Of a DNA stretch of 50,107 bases, positions 8,578 to 16,615 are shown one piece after another; the first letter of the stretch is position 1; each line of letters starts with the position of its first letter. The translations under genes and the position numbers were made by a program. This DNA is from Candidatus Poseidoniaceae archaeon. GTDB lineage: Archaea; Thermoplasmatota; Poseidoniia; Poseidoniales; Poseidoniaceae. Location: positions 1-50,107 of the forward strand of contig JANXHP010000021.1 of assembly GCA_024958795.1 (NCBI GenBank). Direction: 5' to 3'. Under the pieces are notes generated by a model, which was not told where the DNA came from, ran no database searches, and was given only the letters and a program-made list of their open reading frames with translations.

Positions 8578-9936
8578 ATGGCTGATGAGTCTGAGGCTAT
8601 TGAAACTCCTTTGCGAGTATTAATTGTTAGAGGTTCATTCAACACTTTAGGAGGAGGCGAACGGGAATTGTTGCAGTTGCTTCGCCATGTTGGAAATAGA
8701 TGGCAAGTTAGTCTTGCAACACTTCAGTTTCCACAACAAGCAAAAGAGTTGTTAGGAAATCATGAAATCAATATCATCCAGCCAAAGCACCCATTTTCAT
8801 GGCCTCAAGGTGCAATAACTGAACTAACTGCAGGGCAAAGTTCTGCAGCCAGTAGAGAATGGAAAAAAATGAAAATTGATTGGTCCAACTATGATGCTAT
8901 CCACTTTTCTGTTTGCCGTGGAACATTAGAGATTCTAAACTCGGTTTCAGATAATGAACTCGCAGGTAAAGGACTGCACTATCATTGTCTTGAACCACCG
9001 CGTTGGCTGTATGAAGATGTCCTTCATCGACAGATAGATGGTACTTTGAAAAGACCTTTGTGGCTAACGAATCTGATTTTTGCAAATCAACGCCGCATTG
9101 ACCAAAAACTTGTCAAGCGTTTGGCGAAGATGAAGGGTTCGGCGATCTCTGGAAATTCAATGTGGATTCAAAAACAGTTGAGGGATATTTACGAGTTCGC
9201 AAGTGATGACAAGAAAGTGAATGGTTCTCCACCGCGCCGTAATTCAAGGGGGCAGATGCTGGAAGCAACACATCTAATGCATGTTTTAGATTGGAAATTA
9301 TGGCCCCAACTTGCAGACGAGGATGAAAAGAATGCTGGTGATGAAATTCAACAAGCGGTTGTTTCAGCAGAGAAAAACTCGCCAGAAGCAAAATCGTTAC
9401 CAGATGAATATGTTGTTACCATTGGCAAATTATCTTTCGTAAAGGGAGCATGGGAAACGGTGCAATCTTTGCAAGGAACTGGTCTTTCATTAGTTCAAAT
9501 TGGTGGTGGAGATAATAGCGATAAAGAGAGTATTTTAGCCCATGGAAGTTCCTTGGGCATAGATGTTTATTGCATGCCACGTCTAAGTCAATCAGCACTT
9601 AGAGCTGTGATTAGAGGCTCTGTTGCTATGGTTAGCCATGCACATGGTGAGCCGTTTGGATTAACTCCGTTGGAGGCGATGGCAATTGGAGTTCCCGCAT
9701 TAATGGTTGATGAGGGAGGTTTCCATTACACTATGGGCCTTGTTGACTCAGGGATGTTGATTTCACGGGAAGATTATAAATCGTGGAATGAGGCTTATGG
9801 TTTGGCTCAAGATGATGATACTCGTAAATTATGGGCCGGTAATGGACGCAAATATGTTGAAGAAAATTTCACAATTGATGTCCAACTTGATGCACTGGAG
9901 AACTTACTCTTGGAATGCATAAAAAGTGCTTTGTGA
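8578..9936 (+). CDS. GT4-family glycosyltransferase
   Basis: This is a 452-residue GT-B-fold glycosyltransferase, divergent from gmd. The N-terminal acceptor half opens with RGSFNTLGGGERELLQLL, the usual glycine-rich loop after strand one. The C-terminal donor half begins near residue 280 with VTIGKLSFVKGAWETV. It contains HGEPFGLTPLEAMAIGVPAL near 355-375, which is the GT4 nucleotide-sugar-binding motif with two Glu spaced as E-x7-E. The middle (about 215-275) is hydrophilic and poorly conserved in appearance. It probably transfers a sugar from a nucleotide donor, plausibly a GDP-sugar given the neighbouring gmd, to a lipid-linked or surface glycan. The acceptor is unknown. Confidence 0.88.
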   Translation: MADESEAIETPLRVLIVRGSFNTLGGGERELLQLLRHVGNRWQVSLATLQFPQQAKELLGNHEINIIQPKHPFSWPQGAITELTAGQSSAASREWKKMKIDWSNYDAIHFSVCRGTLEILNSVSDNELAGKGLHYHCLEPPRWLYEDVLHRQIDGTLKRPLWLTNLIFANQRRIDQKLVKRLAKMKGSAISGNSMWIQKQLRDIYEFASDDKKVNGSPPRRNSRGQMLEATHLMHVLDWKLWPQLADEDEKNAGDEIQQAVVSAEKNSPEAKSLPDEYVVTIGKLSFVKGAWETVQSLQGTGLSLVQIGGGDNSDKESILAHGSSLGIDVYCMPRLSQSALRAVIRGSVAMVSHAHGEPFGLTPLEAMAIGVPALMVDEGGFHYTMGLVDSGMLISREDYKSWNEAYGLAQDDDTRKLWAGNGRKYVEENFTIDVQLDALENLLLECIKSAL

Positions 9937-9963
9937 ATAGAACTGTTGATATCTGTTTCAATT

Positions 9964-9972
9964 CTTTATATG
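9964..9972 (+). promoter_or_regulatory. TATA-like box for the E1/JAMM operon
   Basis: CTTTATATG is centred about 26 bases before the ATG at 9994. It gives the three-gene operon its own promoter, probably leaderless, separate from the upstream glycosyltransferase gene. Confidence 0.5.
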
Positions 9973-9993
9973 TTCTCACTCAATTAATGTTGT

Positions 9994-10632
9994 ATGAAGA
10001 AAACTGTGGATAGCAAAACGCTACTTATTGTCGGCGCTGGTGGAATAGGTTCTACTCTTGTTGATGTATTGACCCCTGCACTAAGGAGAATAGGAATCAA
10101 TTGTGAAATAGTGATTATGGATGGAGACTTAGTTGAAGCAACTAATCTTGGCCATCAAAGGTTTACCAGCGAAGACATTGGTCTATCAAAGGTCGAAGCT
10201 TTAGCTCAACGCCATATTGCTGACAGTGAATCCAGTGTAACTGTCAGTGCAATAACTGAAAACTTACGTAATTTAGAGCAACTAAAAGGTGCTGATTTAG
10301 TCATAGTTTGCGTAGATAGACCTGAACCAAGACGTTTAGTTCACCAATTGCAAGTTCCTTGGACAGATTTGCGTTGTGGTGGCGATGGCCACCTTGTAAT
10401 GACTAGTGAAAGTCAAACTGCATTAGTTGAAGCCATGACTCCAGATCATCCTGCAAAATCATGTCAGCATGAAGGGGCTCTTGAATCTGGAAACCTAGAA
10501 TTTGGGTTCCTCAATGCTGCTGCTTTCGGCGCCCAGTGGGCCCTTCAACAATTGCGTGGAAAACCTACACCGATACAGAGTATGGCAAGCATTACCTATG
10601 GACAAATGCATTTTCCGGTGGTGAGTGAATGA
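9994..10632 (+). CDS. E1-like (ThiF/MoeB/UbaA superfamily) adenylating enzyme
   Basis: This 212-residue enzyme has the E1 Rossmann nucleotide-binding fold. It shows VGAGGIGS at 13-20, the acidic DGDLVEATNLGHQRF segment at 43-57 (Asp for ribose; Asn and Arg for the triphosphate), the IGLSK lysine at 66, and the VCVDRPEPRRL segment at 105-115 that follows the ATP site. Cys128 and Cys157 are candidate thioester or persulfide residues. No paired CxxC zinc motifs are seen, and at 212 residues it is shorter than MoeB/UbaA-type enzymes (around 245-270). E1 enzymes adenylate the C-terminal Gly of ubiquitin-like or sulfur-carrier proteins. The gene's last four bases overlap the start of the JAMM protease gene, so the two products are probably made together. 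The partner modifier is not in the window. Confidence 0.82.
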   Translation: MKKTVDSKTLLIVGAGGIGSTLVDVLTPALRRIGINCEIVIMDGDLVEATNLGHQRFTSEDIGLSKVEALAQRHIADSESSVTVSAITENLRNLEQLKGADLVIVCVDRPEPRRLVHQLQVPWTDLRCGGDGHLVMTSESQTALVEAMTPDHPAKSCQHEGALESGNLEFGFLNAAAFGAQWALQQLRGKPTPIQSMASITYGQMHFPVVSE

Positions 10633-11180
10633 TTTTTATTCCAAATATTGAAGAATTGTGTGAAGATCAAAGAGCATGGGAATACATCTGTAATCTTGCC
10701 GAAAACAAGAAGGTTGATGCTCCAATTCTACTAACATTCCAAAGCAATAGTGCTTCGGCTGGAAGATGGGATGCAGTTTACGCAATATCTCTGTTAGCAG
10801 GGCTTGAAACATCGGTTCTTATCGATGCTGATGACATGGTATTCATTGACTGGGGTACATCTGGAAGAGTACCACTAAAACCTCCAGTCGGTGCAAGAAT
10901 GCCCTTCAAAACCTGGGTTCACACCCATCCTGGGTTTGCTGCATATTGGAGCGCTACAGATACCAATAGTTTAGCGATAGGAAGCGCAATTCTTCGTCAA
11001 GCAATCGTACTTGGCGCACCGGGTCCAAAAACCGCTATCAACCTCGCTTTTGATGACGATTATGAATGCCAGAATACAATTAATGCTAACGGACCTTTGT
11101 CCAATTGGAGTGATGAACCTGTCACACCATGGGATGAATGGTATCAGCAAAGAGAAGAAATCAGTGAGGTGATTGTATGA
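10629..11180 (+). CDS. JAMM/MPN-domain metalloprotease, deconjugase-like
   Basis: This 183-residue protein carries the JAMM zinc motif as H98-T-H100-P then seven residues to Ser108 and Asp111 (WVHTHPGFAAYWSATD), matching HxHx7SxxD of MPN+ isopeptidases. The catalytic Glu expected some 40 residues earlier could be Glu60 in LAGLETSVLID; this is an inference. JAMM proteins cut ubiquitin-like modifiers from targets or process their precursors. The overlapping E1-like gene upstream makes that function more likely here. The start overlaps the E1 stop (ATGA), and its own stop overlaps the next gene's ATG the same way. The N-terminal 50 residues and the acidic C-terminus are not recognisable. Confidence 0.78.
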   Translation: MIFIPNIEELCEDQRAWEYICNLAENKKVDAPILLTFQSNSASAGRWDAVYAISLLAGLETSVLIDADDMVFIDWGTSGRVPLKPPVGARMPFKTWVHTHPGFAAYWSATDTNSLAIGSAILRQAIVLGAPGPKTAINLAFDDDYECQNTINANGPLSNWSDEPVTPWDEWYQQREEISEVIV

Positions 11181-11413
11181 GTGTTAGGAATCCTAAAGAT
11201 GATGAAGAAGAACTGAAAGCGCGGTTAGCAATAGCTTTAGGTAAGGGTAAGACCATCAAGGAATTTATTCAATTCATTAGCGATGAAGAAATTGATGATG
11301 AATTAGTTGAAGCAATTAAGAACAGGCTTAAATTTGCGAGTGAGAGGGATGAAACGATAGATGTTCACGCACTAATCACTGGAATGCTTGCTATTCAAGG
11401 CAAGTGGATTTGA
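11177..11413 (+). CDS. Small helical protein, third gene of the E1/JAMM operon
   Basis: This is a 78-residue charged protein with no family I recognise. It is predicted largely alpha-helical, with acidic N-terminal (KDDEEELKARL) and central (DEEIDDELVEAIKNR) helices and a hydrophobic end, MLAIQGKWI. It does not end in Gly-Gly and does not show a beta-grasp pattern, so it is probably not the modifier itself. It might be a target, an adaptor or an E2 substitute. Its ATG overlaps the JAMM stop by four bases, which strongly suggests it is translated and belongs to the same system. It converges on the fatty-acid oxidation gene with four bases between stops. Confidence 0.72.
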   Translation: MSVRNPKDDEEELKARLAIALGKGKTIKEFIQFISDEEIDDELVEAIKNRLKFASERDETIDVHALITGMLAIQGKWI

Positions 11414-11417
11414 GGAA

Positions 11418-13487
11418 TCATTGATTTGTATAAGTCGGTCTACGACCTTCGATTAGAGCGCTCAAACCTTCTAATGAATCAGCAGTTGAAAATATTCCAT
11501 TCAATCCAGCTAACTCTAGTGCAAGACCTGCCGAAAGATCGGTTGAAGAAGTTGCATCGATTAACTCACTTGCTTTTGCCAAAGCGATAGGGGCAGTGAA
11601 TTTCAAACTCTTCATTTGACGAGAAACTTGTTTGTCTTCCATATCAAAACCTTGAGGACATATTCCATTCATCAAATCATCCATATTTGCATCTGCAAAG
11701 AAATCATTAGCAAATTGAACAACAGATGATTGGAGATTTGCTGCTTGACCTGGATACTTGTTTGCTGGCTTTCCTTGATTGGAAATTTGTATAACAACTT
11801 CATCAACTGCAGCAACATCAACCAAATGGGTAATCAATCCCAAATCATTAGCTGTTTTTGCATCCATGAAGTTTCCTGCTAATACTGCCCACCTTGCAGC
11901 AGGAATACCACATATTCTTGCTGGCCTTTGTGAACCACCTAAACCAGGATAAATTCCGATTGAAGTCTCAGGGAATCTAAATTGTGTTCTGCGAGTACCG
12001 ACTCGGTAATCACACGCAAGAGCAAGTTCTAAGCCACCACCAAGAGCCAAGCCTGTAGTCAATGCAATAGTTGTCTTTGAAGAAGATTCTAATTTATCTA
12101 GAACTTGATGGCCAAAGGCTGTAAAATCATAGATATCATCTATTGAATCTGCACGAATTTTGTCAACAAAGAATTTGACATCAGCACCTGCAACAAAAGC
12201 CTTACCGGCTCCATCCAATACTATGGTTGAGACTGAATCATCCGAATTTACAATATCCAAAGCACTACCTAATTGTGCCATTACTGTCTCATTCAAAGCA
12301 TTCATCGCTTCTGGACGATTGATAGTAATGGTGGCAATACCATTGTCAATTGATGTGTCTACAACTTTGAAATCCCAATTAGTATCACCTTGATCGCTGA
12401 AATATTGTGGAACTTGCCAGCCACCATTAGCTAACTCTGCATATTGCTTGGCCATTCTATGTGCATTTTCTACTCCAACTCTATTCATTAATTCAAATGG
12501 TCCACGAGCCCAACGAAGACCTACCTTTGCACCACGGTCAACATCTTCCATTGAACAAATTTCTTCATCGACTATCTGTGCAGCCACTCCGAAAACGACT
12601 CCGAGTAATCGCTGTGAAATGATTTCATATTGTGATTCATCATAATCTTCATCCTGTGAAATTTCCCACATCTTGTTATCTGCTACCAAATCTCTTAGAT
12701 TCTGAGCACCATGGTAACGAGAAGTATTCAATTGTTCAGCCAAATAATCTGTTGAATGTAATGCGATAGGTGGACCGGTTAGATTCATCAATCCAAATGG
12801 CCCTAATCCAATAGAGAATGCTTTACGAGAAACCGCGTCTATTTGGGCTGGAGATGCTACTCCTTCCTGTAATAGCAAACAAGCTTCATTTAGCCATGGT
12901 ACAAAGAAACGGTTGACTACAAAACCAGGACGGTCTGCACATACGATGACAACTTTACCTAGCATCTTACAATACTGAACAACTTTTTCAACTGTTTGAG
13001 CAGATGATGCCTTTGCTGGAATGACTTCTATTAAACGGTTTTTTGCAGGGTGGAAAAAGAAATGAAGACCTACGAATTTATCTGCTCTTCCAGATGCTGC
13101 TGCCAATTCATTTACCGATAATGAAGATGTATTGGATGCAAAAATTGTATTATCGTCACAAGCAGAGTTTAATGTTTCAAAAACTGCTGTTTTTACATCA
13201 AAATCTTCGAACACTGCTTCTATTACTAAATCGGTATCTGCAGCGGTGTTTTCAACACCCACAACACCAGTGATTCTACCTTTTATCGCTTCAACCTGTG
13301 CTTCTCTAAATATTCGGCGTTCAACCGCTTCATTGAGAAAATTTGCAATAATATCTTGCCCTCTATCTACCCATTGCTGCTCTCGGTCCACCATTTGAAC
13401 ATCGAATTCTTCTTGCGCAGTTTTTTGAGCGATACCAGACCCCATATTTCCTGCGCCGACAATTGCCACACTCTGAATAGGTTGCAT
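11418..13487 (-). CDS. 3-hydroxyacyl-CoA dehydrogenase / enoyl-CoA hydratase fusion
   Basis: This bifunctional enzyme of 689 residues performs two successive steps of beta-oxidation, hydration of enoyl-CoA and NAD-dependent oxidation of 3-hydroxyacyl-CoA; the reverse is also possible. The N-terminal dehydrogenase has VAIVGAGNMGSGIAQ for NAD, SNTSSL and the catalytic-His segment GLHFFFHPA, followed by its helical C-domain. The hydratase/crotonase domain begins near residue 380 with IATITINRPEAMNAL. It carries an oxyanion-hole segment KAFVAGADVKFF, ALGGGLELALACDYR and the PETSIGIYPGLGGSQR acid segment. This dehydrogenase-then-hydratase order is the archaeal type, opposite to bacterial FadB. A GTG at 13499 is possible, but the ATG at 13487 starts four residues before the NAD strand. 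The actual acyl chain and direction are unknown. Confidence 0.93.
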   Translation of the reverse strand: MQPIQSVAIVGAGNMGSGIAQKTAQEEFDVQMVDREQQWVDRGQDIIANFLNEAVERRIFREAQVEAIKGRITGVVGVENTAADTDLVIEAVFEDFDVKTAVFETLNSACDDNTIFASNTSSLSVNELAAASGRADKFVGLHFFFHPAKNRLIEVIPAKASSAQTVEKVVQYCKMLGKVVIVCADRPGFVVNRFFVPWLNEACLLLQEGVASPAQIDAVSRKAFSIGLGPFGLMNLTGPPIALHSTDYLAEQLNTSRYHGAQNLRDLVADNKMWEISQDEDYDESQYEIISQRLLGVVFGVAAQIVDEEICSMEDVDRGAKVGLRWARGPFELMNRVGVENAHRMAKQYAELANGGWQVPQYFSDQGDTNWDFKVVDTSIDNGIATITINRPEAMNALNETVMAQLGSALDIVNSDDSVSTIVLDGAGKAFVAGADVKFFVDKIRADSIDDIYDFTAFGHQVLDKLESSSKTTIALTTGLALGGGLELALACDYRVGTRRTQFRFPETSIGIYPGLGGSQRPARICGIPAARWAVLAGNFMDAKTANDLGLITHLVDVAAVDEVVIQISNQGKPANKYPGQAANLQSSVVQFANDFFADANMDDLMNGICPQGFDMEDKQVSRQMKSLKFTAPIALAKASELIDATSSTDLSAGLALELAGLNGIFSTADSLEGLSALIEGRRPTYTNQ

Positions 13488-13603
13488 AAGACAACCCACC
13501 AGTCACCTATTCATGAACAAATCGCTATTATTATTCGCTAAATAATAAGATAATTGGGCCTTTATGCAAAGGATTTATGCTGCTTGATGGTTGATAGAAA
13601 TTT

Positions 13604-14008
13604 ATGCGAGTGGTGAAATTGACATTGGAGGATTTCCCAACAATGGCAATTCTAGATGATTATTTTGAAGAATTATCATCTCCGACAAAGAATGGAAGAG
13701 TTGACATCAATGGTGATTGTATGGAGGATTCTCAAATTTTTCCCGGTGAAATCGTTGTATTCTTACATGGAGGAAGGCTTGTGAAAATGGCAAGAGCATC
13801 TTCCTCAGTAATCGCCTCAGATAACGACCTTCCACGCCATTTTACAATAGATGCTGAATCCATTCGTATTCCAAGAAGAATGTTACGAATATCTGAATTC
13901 CAAGAAATACTCTTCAAAGTCGCTGGCCTTGCTACAAATCTAGCGAGTAAGAACTGGAACCATCTACAAGATTCTGATGTTTTGATTTCAATAATTGACA
14001 GATTATAA
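13604..14008 (+). CDS. Uncharacterised 134-residue protein
   Basis: I do not recognise this family. The protein is soluble, with a mixed pattern. The segment INGDCMEDSQIFPGEIVVF (about 35-53) weakly resembles the GDSM...GD core of S24/LexA-type peptidases, with Cys in place of the catalytic Ser. The lysine spacing after it is too short for that family, so the likeness may be accidental. The C-terminal 40 residues look helical. It stands alone between the divergent fatty-acid oxidation gene and the convergent glycosyltransferase gene. A TTTATG run about 28 bases upstream could be its promoter. Confidence 0.6.
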   Translation: MRVVKLTLEDFPTMAILDDYFEELSSPTKNGRVDINGDCMEDSQIFPGEIVVFLHGGRLVKMARASSSVIASDNDLPRHFTIDAESIRIPRRMLRISEFQEILFKVAGLATNLASKNWNHLQDSDVLISIIDRL

Positions 14009-14018
14009 CTTCAGTAAA

Positions 14019-15194
14019 TCAAAGATTTGAGTAAACTTCAGCCATCTTATCATTAAAAATTGTCATACTATAATTTCGTGAATGCTCAATCAATTCTTCA
14101 TCCACATCAATAGGTCCACCTCTTTGTTTCCATTGAGAATGTATCTCAACAATGGCCTTCTGCCATGCGCTAATATCATCTGCTGCAATACAAGCATTCA
14201 CAGGCATCAATTCATTATGACTTGCAAGATCTGAACAGAGAACTTTAGTTCCGCAGGCCATTGATTCTAAAGGCGGGTAACCAAATCCCTCACTTCCAGA
14301 AGGAAATAATAGCGCCTCAGATTTGATACGCATCCACATCAATTCCTGATGACTAAGATTTATTCCAACCCCATGCCAATTATTGACATTATATTGTTTA
14401 GCCAATTGATGGGTTGATAATCCACCATACGGACATTCACCATTACCTACATGATAGATATGAATGTCATTTTTTATTGATTCATCTAATCCGCCCAATA
14501 CTTCACAAATGAATTTGATTCTCTTTCTTGGGTCATGACTACCCACGATTAAGAGATTGCAACCAATTGGCATATTTTGTGCTGGTCCAGTGACTTCCAA
14601 ATCCCTTTGAATGAAATTTGCAAAGGCATCGATGTCAAGGCCGAGTGGAACGCAGATGCTTTTTACACTTGGAAAATGTTTTTTACAATCTGATAAAGTT
14701 GCCTTTGAATCACAAACTAATAGATTTGCTCTCCTTAATCCATTTCTTAATTTTTTCAAATCTCTTCTACGATAACTTGGTGGCTTTGGCTCACCAACTT
14801 GTATGATTTCATTACCTATCTTCACTTGCCTAGGAAATAAATGGAATAAATCATGCACTGTGACTACGACTGGCACTTTGCAATTCTTTGGAACCAAATG
14901 CGCCTGTTCCTGATCAGTAATGTGTAAAATATCACAATCACCAGCTTTTACAGAAGATTTTACGAATTTATTTACCACTCTTGGGTGTGACCACCAACGC
15001 ATCAATAATCGCTTGGCTGGATTCGTTTTCATTGAAAGTTCATATTCACAAGTTGCAGCCAATTGATGACCTTTGATGCTACCATTTTTGAGCGAATTTA
15101 ACAAATTGTGGTGTGCGCTGCCGAGACCTGTATTGCGGCCAAGTACACCCCCGCGAGCGAGTATTATTGACTTGACCATGACAACCCGAGTCAT
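14019..15194 (-). CDS. GT4-family glycosyltransferase
   Basis: This is a 391-residue GT-B-fold glycosyltransferase. The N-terminal half contains a glycine-rich acceptor loop (ARGGVLGRNTGLGSAHHNLL) and VVVTVHDLFHLFPRQ, common in mannosyltransferase-like GT4 enzymes. The donor half has LLIVGSHDPRKRIKFICEVL near 205-225 and EGFGYPPLESMACGTKVLCSD near 300-320, the nucleotide-sugar motif with E-x7-E spacing. The open frame extends to 15497. The ATG at 15194 is chosen because it follows a GAGGAGAGG ribosome-binding sequence and starts just before the first beta strand; an ATG at 15290 is the alternative. It is divergent from the HxlR-type regulator and probably serves the same glycan pathway as the GT4 at 8578. 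Confidence 0.88.
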   Translation of the reverse strand: MTRVVMVKSIILARGGVLGRNTGLGSAHHNLLNSLKNGSIKGHQLAATCEYELSMKTNPAKRLLMRWWSHPRVVNKFVKSSVKAGDCDILHITDQEQAHLVPKNCKVPVVVTVHDLFHLFPRQVKIGNEIIQVGEPKPPSYRRRDLKKLRNGLRRANLLVCDSKATLSDCKKHFPSVKSICVPLGLDIDAFANFIQRDLEVTGPAQNMPIGCNLLIVGSHDPRKRIKFICEVLGGLDESIKNDIHIYHVGNGECPYGGLSTHQLAKQYNVNNWHGVGINLSHQELMWMRIKSEALLFPSGSEGFGYPPLESMACGTKVLCSDLASHNELMPVNACIAADDISAWQKAIVEIHSQWKQRGGPIDVDEELIEHSRNYSMTIFNDKMAEVYSNL

Positions 15195-15347
15195 CCTCTC
15201 CTCTTTGAAGGATAAGTCGGATTTATTCGTTTTTGATTCATTTTCTTTTAATTCCCGATAACGCAAGTAACATTCGGTAACAATTTTCATACTCGGTGTG
15301 TAAAAGAAATCAAGTAGTCCTAGCCATCCGGACGAGTTGGGACAACC

Positions 15348-15806
15348 ATGCCAGAACCTGCACTTACCATTCCAAGAGATTCTTTTGACGCTGTTCAAAT
15401 TCATATTGATAATACAATAAAAAACGGTAGTAACATTCGAGATATTCTCGGTAAGTACTCCGATAATGGACCATGGGATACTACTTGGGAGGTTCAAGCT
15501 GCAGTTGAAGCATTACACGTATTTGGTTCCCGATGGACTACTGAAATTCTTTCAACACTATACATTGCTGGACCTCGTAGATTTAATCAAATGAAGGGAA
15601 TGCTATCAGGGATTTCTTCAAGAACATTGAGTGATAAATTACGTTTCCTCGTTGAAGAAGGATTGGTAATTCGCGAAGTTGAAGATGGACCGCCAATCCG
15701 TGTTTCCTACATCCTATCAGAGCATGGACGTACATGTGGAAGATTACTCTCACCATTAGTGGCACACTTGAAAATAAGGAACTATTCTGTTCGTAGTGAA
15801 AATTAA
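15348..15806 (+). CDS. HxlR-type winged-helix transcriptional regulator
   Basis: This 152-residue DNA-binding protein has the HxlR winged-helix fold at about 58-135. VFGSRWTTEILSTLYIAGP is the first helix pair, RRFNQMKGMLSGISSRTLSDKLRFL contains the recognition helix, and LVEEGLVIREVEDGPPIRVSYILSEHGR is the wing with the Tyr-x-Leu-Thr/Ser-x-x-Gly ending typical of the family. The first 50 residues are extra and lack a recognised domain. HxlR proteins respond to small molecules or redox signals; none can be assigned. It is the first of three winged-helix genes in a row and is divergent from a glycosyltransferase gene, which it might control. Confidence 0.85.
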   Translation: MPEPALTIPRDSFDAVQIHIDNTIKNGSNIRDILGKYSDNGPWDTTWEVQAAVEALHVFGSRWTTEILSTLYIAGPRRFNQMKGMLSGISSRTLSDKLRFLVEEGLVIREVEDGPPIRVSYILSEHGRTCGRLLSPLVAHLKIRNYSVRSEN

Positions 15807-15862
15807 TCGTTGTTTGAACAACGCTCCAATGGATTAAGAAGGGAAGAGGCTAACCCGACTAT

Positions 15863-16531
15863 ATGCCTCTACTATCGCAGTGGGTTCGTCAGCGTCCTTG
15901 GTTGGCTGCTGGTCTGCTTGGTGCTACTGGAGGTTTGTCTGGGATTGCGGGTGGAATGGCCGCGGCTGCAAGCGCCATTGGAGCTATTACTCTTGGAGGA
16001 GTCTCAAGCAAATCCAAACACCAACATGAGCACCCACAGCGTTTGAGAATTCTCACTGCATTGGAAGTAAATCCTGGCTTATGTTATCGTGAATTACAAT
16101 CTGTTTTGAATACTGCAAATGGGACGCTACGGCATCATCTTGATGTTTTACAAGCCAGAAATAGTGTCATCATTATGCCAGTAAATGGAAGAACTTGTTA
16201 TTTCGTAGGTGCACCTAGTCAAATCGAAGAACTGAGAGGAATGAAATTAGGTGAACAAGCAGCAGCAAACGCCTTACCGATCGGTTTGTCATTAGTACAA
16301 AGATTGATTCTTGAAAATATTGACAAAGAGGGAGTCCCTCGATCTCAAGCTGAATTGGCACGCAGAATCGGTCGCTCAAGAGCAACTATTCATTCCGCTG
16401 TTAAAGTTCTAAGACGAAGAGGGATTCTGCGTGAAGATAGAGTTGAATTGATGCCACACATCAATATGGACATGACTTGGCATGGAACTGTGGCTGTGGA
16501 TTATGAATGGGACGACCGTCGTCGCGACTAA
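15863..16531 (+). CDS. Two-domain winged-helix regulator with N-terminal membrane segment
   Basis: This 222-residue protein begins with a Gly/Ala-rich hydrophobic stretch (about 14-48) that looks like one membrane helix or a helical hairpin. Two winged-helix domains follow. The first, about 58-115, contains PGLCYRELQSVLNTANGTLRHHLDVL; the second, about 142-200, contains RSQAELARRIGRSRATIHSAVKVLRRRGIL. The arrangement suggests a membrane-tethered DNA-binding protein that reads an envelope signal, a layout known in archaea, but no ligand is evident. The spacing of 56 bases from the HxlR gene allows co-transcription. The DNA-binding assignment is firm; the membrane anchor is an inference from hydrophobicity. 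Confidence 0.8.
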   Translation: MPLLSQWVRQRPWLAAGLLGATGGLSGIAGGMAAAASAIGAITLGGVSSKSKHQHEHPQRLRILTALEVNPGLCYRELQSVLNTANGTLRHHLDVLQARNSVIIMPVNGRTCYFVGAPSQIEELRGMKLGEQAAANALPIGLSLVQRLILENIDKEGVPRSQAELARRIGRSRATIHSAVKVLRRRGILREDRVELMPHINMDMTWHGTVAVDYEWDDRRRD

Positions 16532-16570
16532 GTCATTCAATAAACGCCTCTTGACAAGCAATTGTTACAA

Positions 16571-16584
16571 AGTCTTCAAAGACT
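16571..16584. promoter_or_regulatory. Inverted repeat AGTCTT-CA-AAGACT before the third regulator
   Basis: A perfect 6-base inverted repeat with a two-base spacer ends 31 bases before the ATG at 16616. This is where an archaeal TATA region or repressor site would lie. It may be an operator for one of the three neighbouring winged-helix proteins. Confidence 0.35.
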
Positions 16585-16615
16585 CTTGGCATTCACTTCA
16601 CTTTGGTAGAGAAAT

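Noticed and set aside
11177-11413. The 78-residue protein as the ubiquitin-like modifier
   Set aside because: It lacks a Gly-Gly terminus and a beta-grasp pattern, and it looks helical.
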